Source of the DNA: Caedimonas sp.
GTDB lineage: Bacteria; Pseudomonadota; Alphaproteobacteria; Caedimonadales; Caedimonadaceae
Length of the DNA: 39,304 nucleotides
Direction of reading: 5' to 3'
NCBI GenBank assembly: GCA_016794245.1
Contig: JAEUKR010000040.1
Location: 1-39,304 of the forward strand
Shown here piece after piece: positions 7,225 to 14,663 of the stretch. The position numbers were made by a program, and so were the translations under genes. Below the pieces are notes generated by a model, which saw only the letters and a program-made list of their open reading frames with translations, was not told the DNA's origin and made no database searches. Each line of letters begins with the position of its first letter. Position 1 is the first letter of the stretch.

Positions 7225-7839
7225 TTATCTTTTTCTTGTTATCTCTTTTATCTCTAAAATGATTCCTGTGCAATCAGTTATGCTTGGATATTTTTTCTCT
7301 GAAAATCGCCATATCGTATGAGCTTCTTTAATCTCTTTTTCCACATCTTTTCCTTTTAAGAAAAGGCAGGAACCTTCTTTTTTCAAGTGAAGAGAGGCAT
7401 AGTTTAAAAGAGAGGAAAGATCGCTGACTGCTCTTGCCATCACAACATCGCCCTGAAGAGAGGGAAGATCTTCAATTCGATGTGAAATAATTTGAATGGG
7501 TGCCCCTGTTATTCTTTTTACTTCTCGCAAGAATGAAGATTTTTTATGATTTGATTCAACAAGAAAAGTTTGGGTGTTTTTTAAAAGCGCAATGACGACC
7601 CCTGGAAATCCCGCCCCACTTCCCAAATCCACGATTGTTCGCGTTGATAAAGAAATATAAGAAATAAGTTGCGCTGAATCCAGAAAATGACGCTCCCAGA
7701 TGTAAGGGAGTGTAGAGTCTGAAATTAAATTAAAAGCCCTTTGCCACCGAACAAGAATATCGTGATAGAGTTTGAGGCGATCAAATGTTTCACGTGAAAC
7801 ATTGATTCCTTTCTCCCGAAAAAACTCCAGACTTGACAT
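7225..7839 (-). CDS. rsmG: 16S rRNA (guanine-527-N7)-methyltransferase RsmG
   Basis: The 204-aa SAM-dependent methyltransferase modifies G527 of 16S rRNA. The N-terminal VSRETFDRL motif, FNLIS, the WERHFLDSAQL block and the SAM-binding motif DLGSGAGFPG (residues 71-80) identify it. The codons for residues 13-18 double as a perfect parS site. It starts 2 bases after the rho stop. In most alphaproteobacteria mnmE and mnmG separate rho from rsmG; they are absent here. Confidence 0.95.
   Translation of the reverse strand: MSSLEFFREKGINVSRETFDRLKLYHDILVRWQRAFNLISDSTLPYIWERHFLDSAQLISYISLSTRTIVDLGSGAGFPGVVIALLKNTQTFLVESNHKKSSFLREVKRITGAPIQIISHRIEDLPSLQGDVVMARAVSDLSSLLNYASLHLKKEGSCLFLKGKDVEKEIKEAHTIWRFSEKKYPSITDCTGIILEIKEITRKR
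7786..7801. promoter_or_regulatory. parS centromere site
   Basis: The 16-base sequence TGTTTCACGTGAAACA is a perfect match to the universal bacterial parS and is fully palindromic. It lies inside rsmG, where it encodes part of the conserved VSRET motif. It is about 4 kb from the predicted oriC and next to parAB, as expected for the site where ParB loads. Confidence 0.96.
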
Positions 7840-7841
7840 TC

Positions 7842-9098
7842 CTAATTGTTCATGGACATGAAAAAGTCATTGTTTGTTTTCGTCAAACGCAGTTTTTCCA
7901 GTAGAAATTCAAGCGCTTCTGTTGATCCCATCGGTGCCAGAATACGACGTAAAACCCACATTTTAGAAAGCGTTGCTTTGTCAACCAAGAGTTCTTCTTT
8001 ACGCGTTCCGGAACGTGTAATGTCGATAGCGGGAAAGGTTCGCTTATCAGAAAGCTTGCGATCCAGGATAATTTCAGAATTACCTGTTCCCTTAAATTCT
8101 TCGAAGATCACTTCGTCCATACGAGAACCAGTCTCCACAAGCGCCGTGGAAATAATTGTCAAAGATCCACCCTCTTCAACATTACGTGCTGCACCAAAAA
8201 ATCTTTTGGGTCGCTGAAGCGCATTTGCGTCAACGCCCCCGGTCAAGACTTTGCCAGATGAAGGAACAATGGTGTTGTAGGCGCGCGCAAGGCGTGTGAT
8301 ATTGTCAAGTAAAATAACCACATCCCGTTTATGTTCAACCAGACGTTTTGCTTTCTCAATCACCATTTCTGCAACCTGAACATGGCGGAAAGCGGGTTCA
8401 TCGAATGTCGAACTTACGACTTCTCCTTTAACGGAACGGGCCATATCTGTCACTTCTTCCGGGCGCTCGTCGATCAAAAGAACGATCAGATAGATATCGG
8501 GATCATTTACGGTAATAGAATGAGCAATTTGCTGAAGCATAACTGTTTTTCCCGAACGGGGAGGGGCCGTAATAAGAGCACGTTGTCCCTTTCCCAGAGG
8601 TGCGATAAGGTCTATGACACGCGCTGTTAGATTGCTATTCGGATCACCTTCAATTTCGAGTTTGAATTTTTTATCAGGGTAAAGAGGGGTAAGATTATCA
8701 AAATTGATGCGGTGACGTGCTTTATCAGGTTCCTCAAAATTAATCGTATTTAACTTCAGCAACGCAAAATAGCGCTCGCCATCCTTGGGAGATCGAATCT
8801 GACCTTCCAGGGAATCGCCCGTCCGCAAACTAAAACGGCGTATTTGGCTGGGTGATACGTACACATCGTCAGGTCCCGGCAGATAATTCATTTCAGACGA
8901 TCTGAGGAAACCAAATCCATCTTGTAAAACTTCCAGAATCCCCCCTCCATAAATAGGGATATCTTTGCTTGCTTGCTGTTTAAGAATAGCAAAGATAAGG
9001 TCCTGTTTTTTCAGGGAACTAGCGTTTTCAATTTCGTTTTCTTCAGCCAAAGTGAGAAGTTCAGCAGGAGATTTCAACTTTAAATCACGGATATTCAT
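7842..9098 (-). CDS. rho: Transcription termination factor Rho
   Basis: The 418-aa hexameric RNA helicase is of normal length. It has the N-terminal Rho_N helices (residues 1-45), an RNA-binding cold-shock-like domain with GFGFLRS (60-67), the Walker A motif APPRSGKT (178-185), the Walker B region [14 protein letters not shown] and the Q-loop [15 protein letters not shown]. It terminates transcription at rut sites. A 92-base leader separates it from hemJ. It probably heads the rho-rsmG-parA-parB run while being reachable from the hem operon. Confidence 0.97.
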   Translation of the reverse strand: MNIRDLKLKSPAELLTLAEENEIENASSLKKQDLIFAILKQQASKDIPIYGGGILEVLQDGFGFLRSSEMNYLPGPDDVYVSPSQIRRFSLRTGDSLEGQIRSPKDGERYFALLKLNTINFEEPDKARHRINFDNLTPLYPDKKFKLEIEGDPNSNLTARVIDLIAPLGKGQRALITAPPRSGKTVMLQQIAHSITVNDPDIYLIVLLIDERPEEVTDMARSVKGEVVSSTFDEPAFRHVQVAEMVIEKAKRLVEHKRDVVILLDNITRLARAYNTIVPSSGKVLTGGVDANALQRPKRFFGAARNVEEGGSLTIISTALVETGSRMDEVIFEEFKGTGNSEIILDRKLSDKRTFPAIDITRSGTRKEELLVDKATLSKMWVLRRILAPMGSTEALEFLLEKLRLTKTNNDFFMSMNN

Positions 9099-9190
9099 AG
9101 ATCTTTCTTTTTATACTCTGAGCATTAATATTTTGGGAAATCTTGTTTCAGAAGGCTGGTTCAAAGGACAGCCATATGCCATCTATATAC

Positions 9191-9640
9191 CTAGAATGGT
9201 TTCAATACAACAAGAAACACAATTAAAATTAACAAAATTGGTGGAACTTCATTTATGATGCGGTAAAATTTTTCAGAATGACGATTCTGATTCCGCGCGA
9301 AGCTTTTCATCCACGTAACAAAAATCCCATGAAAACCCGACATAAGCAAGACCAGGAAAATCTTGACATGAAGCCAACCCAAAGGCGACGCGCACATTCC
9401 TCCCACGCCCAACACACATAAACCAGATCCCCATGTCATCAGCATGGAAGGCGTCATAATGATTCGAACAAGCCTCCTTTCCATGATTTTAAACAATTCG
9501 CTTGTTTCTGAATCAGGCGGCACACGGGCATGATACGCAAAAAGTCGAGGCAGGTAGAAAAGAGCCGCCATCCACGCGACCACGGAAATAATATGTAAAC
9601 TTTTAAATATCAGGTAGTGGGAAGTTAAAAAATCAGACAT
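9191..9640 (-). CDS. hemJ: Protoporphyrinogen IX oxidase HemJ
   Basis: The 149-aa membrane protein has four to five hydrophobic helices and the conserved HemJ residues: H16 in LHIISVVAWM, and H91 and K93 in LHVKIFLVLL. HemJ oxidises protoporphyrinogen IX to protoporphyrin IX in the inner membrane and replaces HemG/HemY-type oxidases in many alphaproteobacteria. Its start overlaps the hemH stop by 8 bases, so the substrate-producing and substrate-using steps are co-translated. Confidence 0.92.
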   Translation of the reverse strand: MSDFLTSHYLIFKSLHIISVVAWMAALFYLPRLFAYHARVPPDSETSELFKIMERRLVRIIMTPSMLMTWGSGLCVLGVGGMCASPLGWLHVKIFLVLLMSGFHGIFVTWMKSFARNQNRHSEKFYRIINEVPPILLILIVFLVVLKPF

Positions 9641-10655
9641 TTGCGTTCACGCCTTGACAGAAGCAGTTTTCCTCCCCTTGAGAGCACACAAAGTCGTCAT
9701 GGGAAGCGTCCTGACAACACAATTCAGCCAACCCCTCGATAAACTCCGGATGAATCCCAACGGTCGGAACCCTGAAAAATTTGTTTACGCCCGAAGCTTC
9801 CGCAAGGATTTTATACTGATAATCAAGTTCGTAAAGAGTTTCGGAATGCTCGGACACAAAAGAAATCGGCACAAGAACAACATTTTTATGCGTGCGTCCC
9901 AAGCGTTTGATTTCGCCATCCGTAGCAGGGCCAATCCATTCCAGAGGACCCACCCGAGATTGGTAAGCAATGGAATAAAAGCATCCTCTTTCTTTCATTT
10001 TTATTTCATCCATCACAGCTTGCACCGTCTGTTCAACCTGTTTCTGGTAAGGATCTCCCGCTTCAATGATACGTTTCGGCAGACCATGAGCAGAAAAAAG
10101 CACATGCGTTTGAGACAGGTCATCGACTTTTTGAAGCGTCTCGTCCAACAGCTCAGCCACAGCCCGAACAAAACCACGCTGCGCAGGATAGCATCCGATG
10201 GTTCGTGTGGAAACATTCAATCCCGTTTTCCGGGTGGTTTCCGACCAACATTTCAAAGAGGAAGCCGTCGTTGTCGTAGAAAATTGAGGATAAAGAGGCA
10301 AGAGGATAACCTGGCCAGGTCGATAGGCTAAAACCTCTCGAACGGTTTCCTCGGTGAAAGGATGCCAATAACGCATGGCAATAAAAACGCGAAAATGACG
10401 ACCAAGTCTCTTTTCAAGGCTTTGCGCCTGAGCCTGAGTATTCTTGAGAAGAGGCGACCCTCCCCCCAGATGAGCGTAAATAGCCTGCGCCTCTCGCGAT
10501 CGCTTCCGCGCAATCAACCATGCCAGGGGTTCGCGAAAAATCCCCGGAAGACGAAGAATAGCGGGATCACGAAACAGATTGCGCAGGAAAGGTTGAACCG
10601 ATTCTAATTGGTCTGGCCCCCCCAGGTTAAGCAAAACAACAGCCGTTCGCCCCAT
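9633..10655 (-). CDS. hemH: Ferrochelatase
   Basis: The 340-aa enzyme inserts Fe2+ into protoporphyrin IX, the last step of protohaem synthesis. Diagnostic blocks are LLNLGGPD at the N-terminus, LPLYPQFSTTTTAS, the catalytic-His motif LFSAHGLP, SYQSR-like AYQSRVGP, and VPISFVSEHSETLYELD. The tail is unusually rich in cysteine (C313, C314, C324, C331, C333), suggesting a [2Fe-2S] cluster as in the Caulobacter and animal enzymes. It lies 3 bases after hemE and overlaps hemJ. Confidence 0.96.
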   Translation of the reverse strand: MGRTAVVLLNLGGPDQLESVQPFLRNLFRDPAILRLPGIFREPLAWLIARKRSREAQAIYAHLGGGSPLLKNTQAQAQSLEKRLGRHFRVFIAMRYWHPFTEETVREVLAYRPGQVILLPLYPQFSTTTTASSLKCWSETTRKTGLNVSTRTIGCYPAQRGFVRAVAELLDETLQKVDDLSQTHVLFSAHGLPKRIIEAGDPYQKQVEQTVQAVMDEIKMKERGCFYSIAYQSRVGPLEWIGPATDGEIKRLGRTHKNVVLVPISFVSEHSETLYELDYQYKILAEASGVNKFFRVPTVGIHPEFIEGLAELCCQDASHDDFVCSQGEENCFCQGVNANV

Positions 10656-10658
10656 TTT

Positions 10659-11693
10659 TTATCCTCGATCCCGCACAATACGCATCAACTGAGCCACATG
10701 TTCAGGAGGCGTTTCTGGAACGACTCCATGCCCCAGATTAAAGATATAGGGTCGTCCCGCCAAGCTTTTTTCGAGTCTTCGAATTTCCTGTTCAAGAATT
10801 TGACCGCCGGCAACCAATACTTGAGGATCAAGGCCCCCTTGAAGAGGCAGACGAGGGGAAAGTTGAGGAAGAAGAACATTCAGATCCACACAGGTGTCCA
10901 GGCTGAGCGCTGTCACTCCTGTCGCCTCCACGTAAGTGGGGATCTTCTCGCCGATTCCCTTGGGGAAACAGATCACTGGAATATCAGGCTGCTCTTGCCT
11001 GAGAAAATCAAGCAAGCGTCGCGTAGGCGCATAAATAACCTGCTCCATGAGAGGAGAGGGGACGACCCCCGCCCATGAATCAAACAACTGAAGAACCTGA
11101 GCGCCCGCCGCCACTTGAGCCACAAGATATTTCTCCGTGGCCTCACAGATCAGATCCATGACAAGCCTTGCAAGCGCAGGATCACGATACCAGAGCTGAA
11201 GAGCCTGGGAAAAAGTTCGGCTTCCTCCTCCCTCCACCATATAAGCGAAAATCGTCCAGGGCGCCCCTGCAAATCCAATCAGGGCTTTTTCAGGGGAGAG
11301 GGAAACGCGAAGCCGCCGCAGGGTTTCAAAAACCGGTGACAGCGTTTCCAGGAAACGATCAAGACCAAGACGGGAAAAGTCCTGTTGAGAGCGCAAGGGC
11401 AATAGTTGTGGGCCTTTTCCCTCATGAAACGCAACTCTTTGACCCAAGGCATGAGGAATGACCAGGATGTCAGAAAACAAAATAGCCGCGTCCAGATCAT
11501 AGCGTCGGAGAGGCTGCAACGTTGCTTCAACAGCCAGGTCAGGGGTCAGACAGAACTGAAGAAAGTCAGAATATTTCTGGCGAAGAGCGCGGTATTCAGG
11601 AAGATATCGCCCCGCTTGCCGCATTAGCCAGACAGGAGCAGGGGAAAGGATGTTTCCTTTGAGAACCTGAAGCAGTTTAGGGTAGGACTCCAT
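10659..11693 (-). CDS. hemE: Uroporphyrinogen decarboxylase
   Basis: The 344-aa enzyme converts uroporphyrinogen III to coproporphyrinogen III. It has the conserved N-terminal PVWLMRQAGRYLPEYR, FSDILVIPHALG, GFAGAPWTIFAYMVEG and the C-terminal FNLGHGVVPETPPEHV. It is first of the hemE-hemH-hemJ operon and begins directly at the oriC region. A TTAA-N7-TTAA site lies 13-27 bases upstream of its start codon. In Caulobacter the hemE promoter is part of oriC and under CtrA control, and the layout here suggests the same. Confidence 0.97.
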   Translation of the reverse strand: MESYPKLLQVLKGNILSPAPVWLMRQAGRYLPEYRALRQKYSDFLQFCLTPDLAVEATLQPLRRYDLDAAILFSDILVIPHALGQRVAFHEGKGPQLLPLRSQQDFSRLGLDRFLETLSPVFETLRRLRVSLSPEKALIGFAGAPWTIFAYMVEGGGSRTFSQALQLWYRDPALARLVMDLICEATEKYLVAQVAAGAQVLQLFDSWAGVVPSPLMEQVIYAPTRRLLDFLRQEQPDIPVICFPKGIGEKIPTYVEATGVTALSLDTCVDLNVLLPQLSPRLPLQGGLDPQVLVAGGQILEQEIRRLEKSLAGRPYIFNLGHGVVPETPPEHVAQLMRIVRDRG

Positions 11694-11705
11694 TACAATA
11701 TACTC

Positions 11706-11720
11706 TTAATATATTTTTAA
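11706..11720. promoter_or_regulatory. CtrA-type site TTAA-N7-TTAA (hemE side)
   Basis: Exact full-site match to the CtrA consensus, starting 13 bases before the hemE start codon on the minus strand. In Caulobacter CtrA binds such sites to repress the hemE promoter and initiation. Whether this organism has CtrA cannot be seen in the window. Confidence 0.5.
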
Positions 11721-11806
11721 TAAACTTATGATGTAGTAGTAGTGTAGGGGAAAACTTTTTCCCCAGACAGGGTATATCTTTATCATCATTTTTTCTCCCG
11801 TTAACC

Positions 11807-11821
11807 TTAACAAATGATTAA
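11807..11821. promoter_or_regulatory. CtrA-type site TTAA-N7-TTAA (oriC centre)
   Basis: A second exact TTAA-N7-TTAA match, 22 bases from the nearest DnaA box. An extra overlapping TTAA half site begins at 11801. Two exact full sites in under 400 bases is more than AT-richness should give by chance. Confidence 0.5.
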
Positions 11822-11842
11822 GATTTTTTAAAGAGAAGAAAC

Positions 11843-11949
11843 TTATCCCCATATCATCCCCATTTTATGCATATGTGGAAAAGTCTGGGAAAAAAAGAAG
11901 GAAAAGGGGGAAAAAACAGGAGAAAGAAATTTATAAAAAATTATCCACA
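11843..11949. promoter_or_regulatory. DnaA box cluster
   Basis: TTATCCACA at 11941-11949 is a perfect R-type DnaA box. TTATCCCCA at 11843-11851 and the reverse-strand TGTGGAAAA at 11874-11882 each differ at one position, and TTATCCCAT at 11952-11960 is a weaker candidate. Purine-rich and AT-rich runs between them could be the unwinding element. Confidence 0.75.
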
Positions 11950-12083
11950 ACTTATCCCATCATGATACAGTCAGGAAGAAAGACCAAACTTCTTTCATTG
12001 CCACATATGGCGGGCGTTTTTAGCGCCAAAATCACCCGCTAGAGTCAGGTGAGAAAAGACGTCTACTGAACGAAGACATTTTT

Positions 12084-12692
12084 ATGGAAACGCGCCTCCC
12101 TCCTATATACGTATTAGGTCTTACAGGGTCGATTGGATCTGGAAAGTCTGAGACGGCTCGAATATTTCGACGACTTCGTTTTCCTGTTAGTGAGGCCGAC
12201 GAGATCGTTAGAGAACTCTATGCTGCATCTCCTCTGTTGCAGGAAGCTCTATCAAACATTTTTCCTTTCGATCACGTTCCTTTCTCGCGTTCGAGAGTGG
12301 CAACCCTGATGATGGCCAACCCCTTTCTTTTAGATGAGCTTGAAAAGGTTATTCATCCCCTCGTAAAGGAAGAGCAGAACAAACGGATCAAAGAGGCGCG
12401 AGAAAGAGGCAACAAGTTAATCGTTCTAGACGTCCCCTTGTTGTTTGAGGCAGGATGGGAAAAAGAGTGTGACGGCATTCTGGTTGTGACATGTCGATCT
12501 GAGATTCAGAAACGGCGCGTGATGGCGCGCGCGGGGATGACGGAAGAAAAGTTTGAAATCCTTCGTCGGCGACAATGGAGTGATGAAAAAAAATGCGCGC
12601 ACGCGGACTTTATTCTTGATACCAGTCAAGGACGCCTTCACACATTTATGCAGTTACGTCAACTTCTTGAAAATAAATGTAGATATCTGTAA
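12084..12692 (+). CDS. coaE: Dephospho-CoA kinase
   Basis: The 202-aa kinase phosphorylates dephospho-CoA at the 3'-OH, the last step of coenzyme A synthesis. The P-loop GLTGSIGSGKS (residues 12-22), the EADEIVRELY substrate region, VIHPLV and the DVPLLFEAGWE block identify it. It is the first gene right of oriC. In many alphaproteobacteria a PPSR-type regulator, maf and aroE lie between oriC and coaE; they are missing here. dnaQ follows after 40 bases. Confidence 0.96.
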   Translation: METRLPPIYVLGLTGSIGSGKSETARIFRRLRFPVSEADEIVRELYAASPLLQEALSNIFPFDHVPFSRSRVATLMMANPFLLDELEKVIHPLVKEEQNKRIKEARERGNKLIVLDVPLLFEAGWEKECDGILVVTCRSEIQKRRVMARAGMTEEKFEILRRRQWSDEKKCAHADFILDTSQGRLHTFMQLRQLLENKCRYL

Positions 12693-12732
12693 GTGTGTAC
12701 AAGTGCGGGTCGTTAAAAAAGGAAGTGAAATC

Positions 12733-13416
12733 ATGCGTGAAATTGTTCTGGATACTGAGACAACAGGTCTTAATCCACTTGAAGGACACCGTTTGATAGA
12801 GATCGGGTGTATCGAGCTTTATAATCGCCTTCCAACGGGACGGATCTACCATACCTATATTAATCCTGAACGTGACGTCCCTGAAGAAGCTTTCAGAGTG
12901 CATGGCCTATCGACACAGTTCCTCTCGGCGCATCGACCTTTTCGGGAAATATATCGTGAATTTCTCGATTTCATTGATCATGATATCCCCCTTGTCATAC
13001 ATAACGCACGATTCGATATGAATTTTTTAAACGTTGAGCTTAAAACTTTGGGGGTTCCTCCTCTCCCTTTTCAACGCACTGTGGATACCCTCAGAATTGC
13101 CAAAGAGAAATTTCCCGGCTCTCCAGCCACACTGGATACTTTATGCAAACGCTTTAAGGTGGATAATGCCAGACGTGAAAAACACGGCGCTTTGCTGGAT
13201 GCCGAGCTTCTGGCTGAGGTCTATCTGGAATTGATGGGAGGACGGCAAGATTATCTTGTACTGGAGCGGGAAACTGTTGCACGTAAAATCATCAGAGAGC
13301 AAAAAACAGTCCTTTCCTTCTCTCGCCCAAAACGCTCTTTTGCTTTGAGCGCGCAAGAGAAGGAAAATCATCTGGCGTTTTTAAAGAAAATCAAGAGCCC
13401 GTTTTGGCTTGACTAG
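12733..13416 (+). CDS. dnaQ: DNA polymerase III epsilon subunit (3'-5' proofreading exonuclease)
   Basis: The 227-aa product carries the DEDDh exonuclease motifs: DTETTG (D7, E9), the second motif around VIHNARFDMNFL, and HGALLDAELLAEVYLEL with the catalytic His and Asp. The ATG at 12733 follows an AGGAAG ribosome site and is where the protein family starts, although the frame is open from 12553. It proofreads for the replicative polymerase. Its last 26 bases overlap the end of the convergent secB. Confidence 0.95.
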   Translation: MREIVLDTETTGLNPLEGHRLIEIGCIELYNRLPTGRIYHTYINPERDVPEEAFRVHGLSTQFLSAHRPFREIYREFLDFIDHDIPLVIHNARFDMNFLNVELKTLGVPPLPFQRTVDTLRIAKEKFPGSPATLDTLCKRFKVDNARREKHGALLDAELLAEVYLELMGGRQDYLVLERETVARKIIREQKTVLSFSRPKRSFALSAQEKENHLAFLKKIKSPFWLD

Positions 13417-13918
13417 CGGCTTTTTGTTGTTGGGGTTCAACATATTGCTTGCGATAAAGCTCAACAAAGTCGATCGGCGTCAGGGCAAGCGTCGGGAATC
13501 CGGCTTCGCGTGTGATGTTTGCGATAATCAGGCGCGCATAGGGAAAGAGAAGGCGAGGACATTCAATCATCAAAATAGGATGAACAGCCTCTTGGGGGAC
13601 GTTGCCAATCTTAAAAGTCCCGCCATACTCAAGTTCCGCGATGAACAGAGTATGAGACGTATTTTTTGCTTCCGCCTTGAGGTGCAGGATAACTTCAAAA
13701 GCCCCTTCCTCACCCTGGTTTGCCTGAATATCGAGATTCAGGGACATTTCCGGTGTTTGTGAAGTTTGCTTAAGGCTTTGCAGAGGGTGGGGATTTTCGA
13801 ACGAAAAATCCTTGATGTATTGAGCAAGAACCGTCAGAGGAGCAGATTTAAGCATATCCTTTTGTTCCTCTGATGTTCCATCCGCCTTTAATGTATTTGT
13901 GTTCTGGCTTCCCATCAT
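13391..13918 (-). CDS. secB: Protein-export chaperone SecB
   Basis: The 175-aa tetrameric chaperone keeps preproteins unfolded and hands them to SecA. Recognisable parts are LAQYIKDFSFENPH near the N-terminus, EVILHLKAEAK, the conserved IECPRLLFPYARLIIANITREAGFP helix region, and a flexible C-terminal tail. AAGGAG precedes the ATGATG start. It is convergent with dnaQ with a 26-base overlap and divergent from the Tim44-like gene. Confidence 0.95.
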   Translation of the reverse strand: MMGSQNTNTLKADGTSEEQKDMLKSAPLTVLAQYIKDFSFENPHPLQSLKQTSQTPEMSLNLDIQANQGEEGAFEVILHLKAEAKNTSHTLFIAELEYGGTFKIGNVPQEAVHPILMIECPRLLFPYARLIIANITREAGFPTLALTPIDFVELYRKQYVEPQQQKAASQAKTGS

Positions 13919-13978
13919 TTTTCTCCTTTTGATTATTTTAGCATGGTATAAACTATCATGTTAGTATTAATCAATCCT

Positions 13979-13984
13979 TATAAT
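13979..13984 (+). promoter_or_regulatory. Likely -10 element for the Tim44-like/mltA operon
   Basis: A perfect TATAAT sits 25 bases before the Tim44-like start in the 91-base divergent gap with secB. No convincing -35 hexamer is visible. Confidence 0.35.
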
Positions 13985-14009
13985 CTCGGAAGAGAATTGT
14001 CGAATTAAA

Positions 14010-14648
14010 ATGTCGTCAGACCTTATATCAATCTTTATTTTTGCGGTGATTACCGGTTTTTTAATTTTCAGGCTTTATAGCGTTCTGGGTCAACGGACAG
14101 GGTTTGAGCCTCCCAAAGAGCAGCCTGTGGAAAAACCGGAAAATTTTAAGCCTCAGTCTGAGGTTACTCTTGAGGAAGATACGGATAAACTTTCAAACCC
14201 GGCCTTGAAAAGGTTGGTGAAAAGTATCAAAAGCCATGACCCTACCTTCGATGTGGACGAGTTTCTGAAAGGTGCCACGCGCGCCTTTGAAATAATTCTG
14301 AAAGCTTTTGCCGGGGATGATGTAAAAACGCTCAAAAATCTTTTGGGGTCCGTGATTTATAAAGAATTTGAAACGACGATCAAGGAACGCCAGGAACAAG
14401 GCGAAACGCTGGAGACAACTCTCATTAAAATAGAATCTCCGCGTCTCGTGGAAGGCCGGATCCGTGGAAGTGTAGCAGAAGTCACCGTGGAATTCCAAAC
14501 GGAGCAAATCCATATCATCCGTGATAAAAAGGGAAATATTATCGATGGTCATCCTAAACAGATTGAGCAATTGATTGATCTGTGGACGTTCAAACGTGAT
14601 TTGACCCAAAGAAATCCTAATTGGATCTTGATCAAAACATCAACCTGA
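14010..14648 (+). CDS. Tim44-like domain protein (TimA-type)
   Basis: A 212-aa protein with one N-terminal membrane helix (about residues 5-22), a charged Pro/Glu linker, and a C-terminal Tim44-like domain (about 65-210, with the FLKGATRAFEIILKAFAGDD start). Alphaproteobacterial homologues are related to the mitochondrial import-motor tether Tim44. The bacterial role is not settled; binding at the inner membrane is likely. It precedes mltA by 15 bases, the usual alphaproteobacterial order. Confidence 0.88.
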   Translation: MSSDLISIFIFAVITGFLIFRLYSVLGQRTGFEPPKEQPVEKPENFKPQSEVTLEEDTDKLSNPALKRLVKSIKSHDPTFDVDEFLKGATRAFEIILKAFAGDDVKTLKNLLGSVIYKEFETTIKERQEQGETLETTLIKIESPRLVEGRIRGSVAEVTVEFQTEQIHIIRDKKGNIIDGHPKQIEQLIDLWTFKRDLTQRNPNWILIKTST

Positions 14649-14663
14649 AACCTGAAACTTCAT

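Larger units (their letters stand above)
11694..12083. other. Predicted chromosomal origin of replication (oriC)
   Basis: This 390-base gene-free, AT-rich stretch lies between hemE and coaE. It holds a perfect DnaA box, two one-mismatch boxes, two exact TTAA-N7-TTAA sites and an inverted repeat (GGGGAAAA/TTTTCCCC, 11747-11764). In alphaproteobacteria such as Caulobacter and Rickettsia oriC lies beside hemE. Most flanking genes point away from it on both sides, and parS-parAB is about 4 kb away. No GC-skew calculation was possible here. Confidence 0.85.

Noticed and set aside
9654-10331. 225-aa plus-strand frame
   Set aside because: It lies wholly antisense to hemH, which has complete family motifs; the frame is a shadow.
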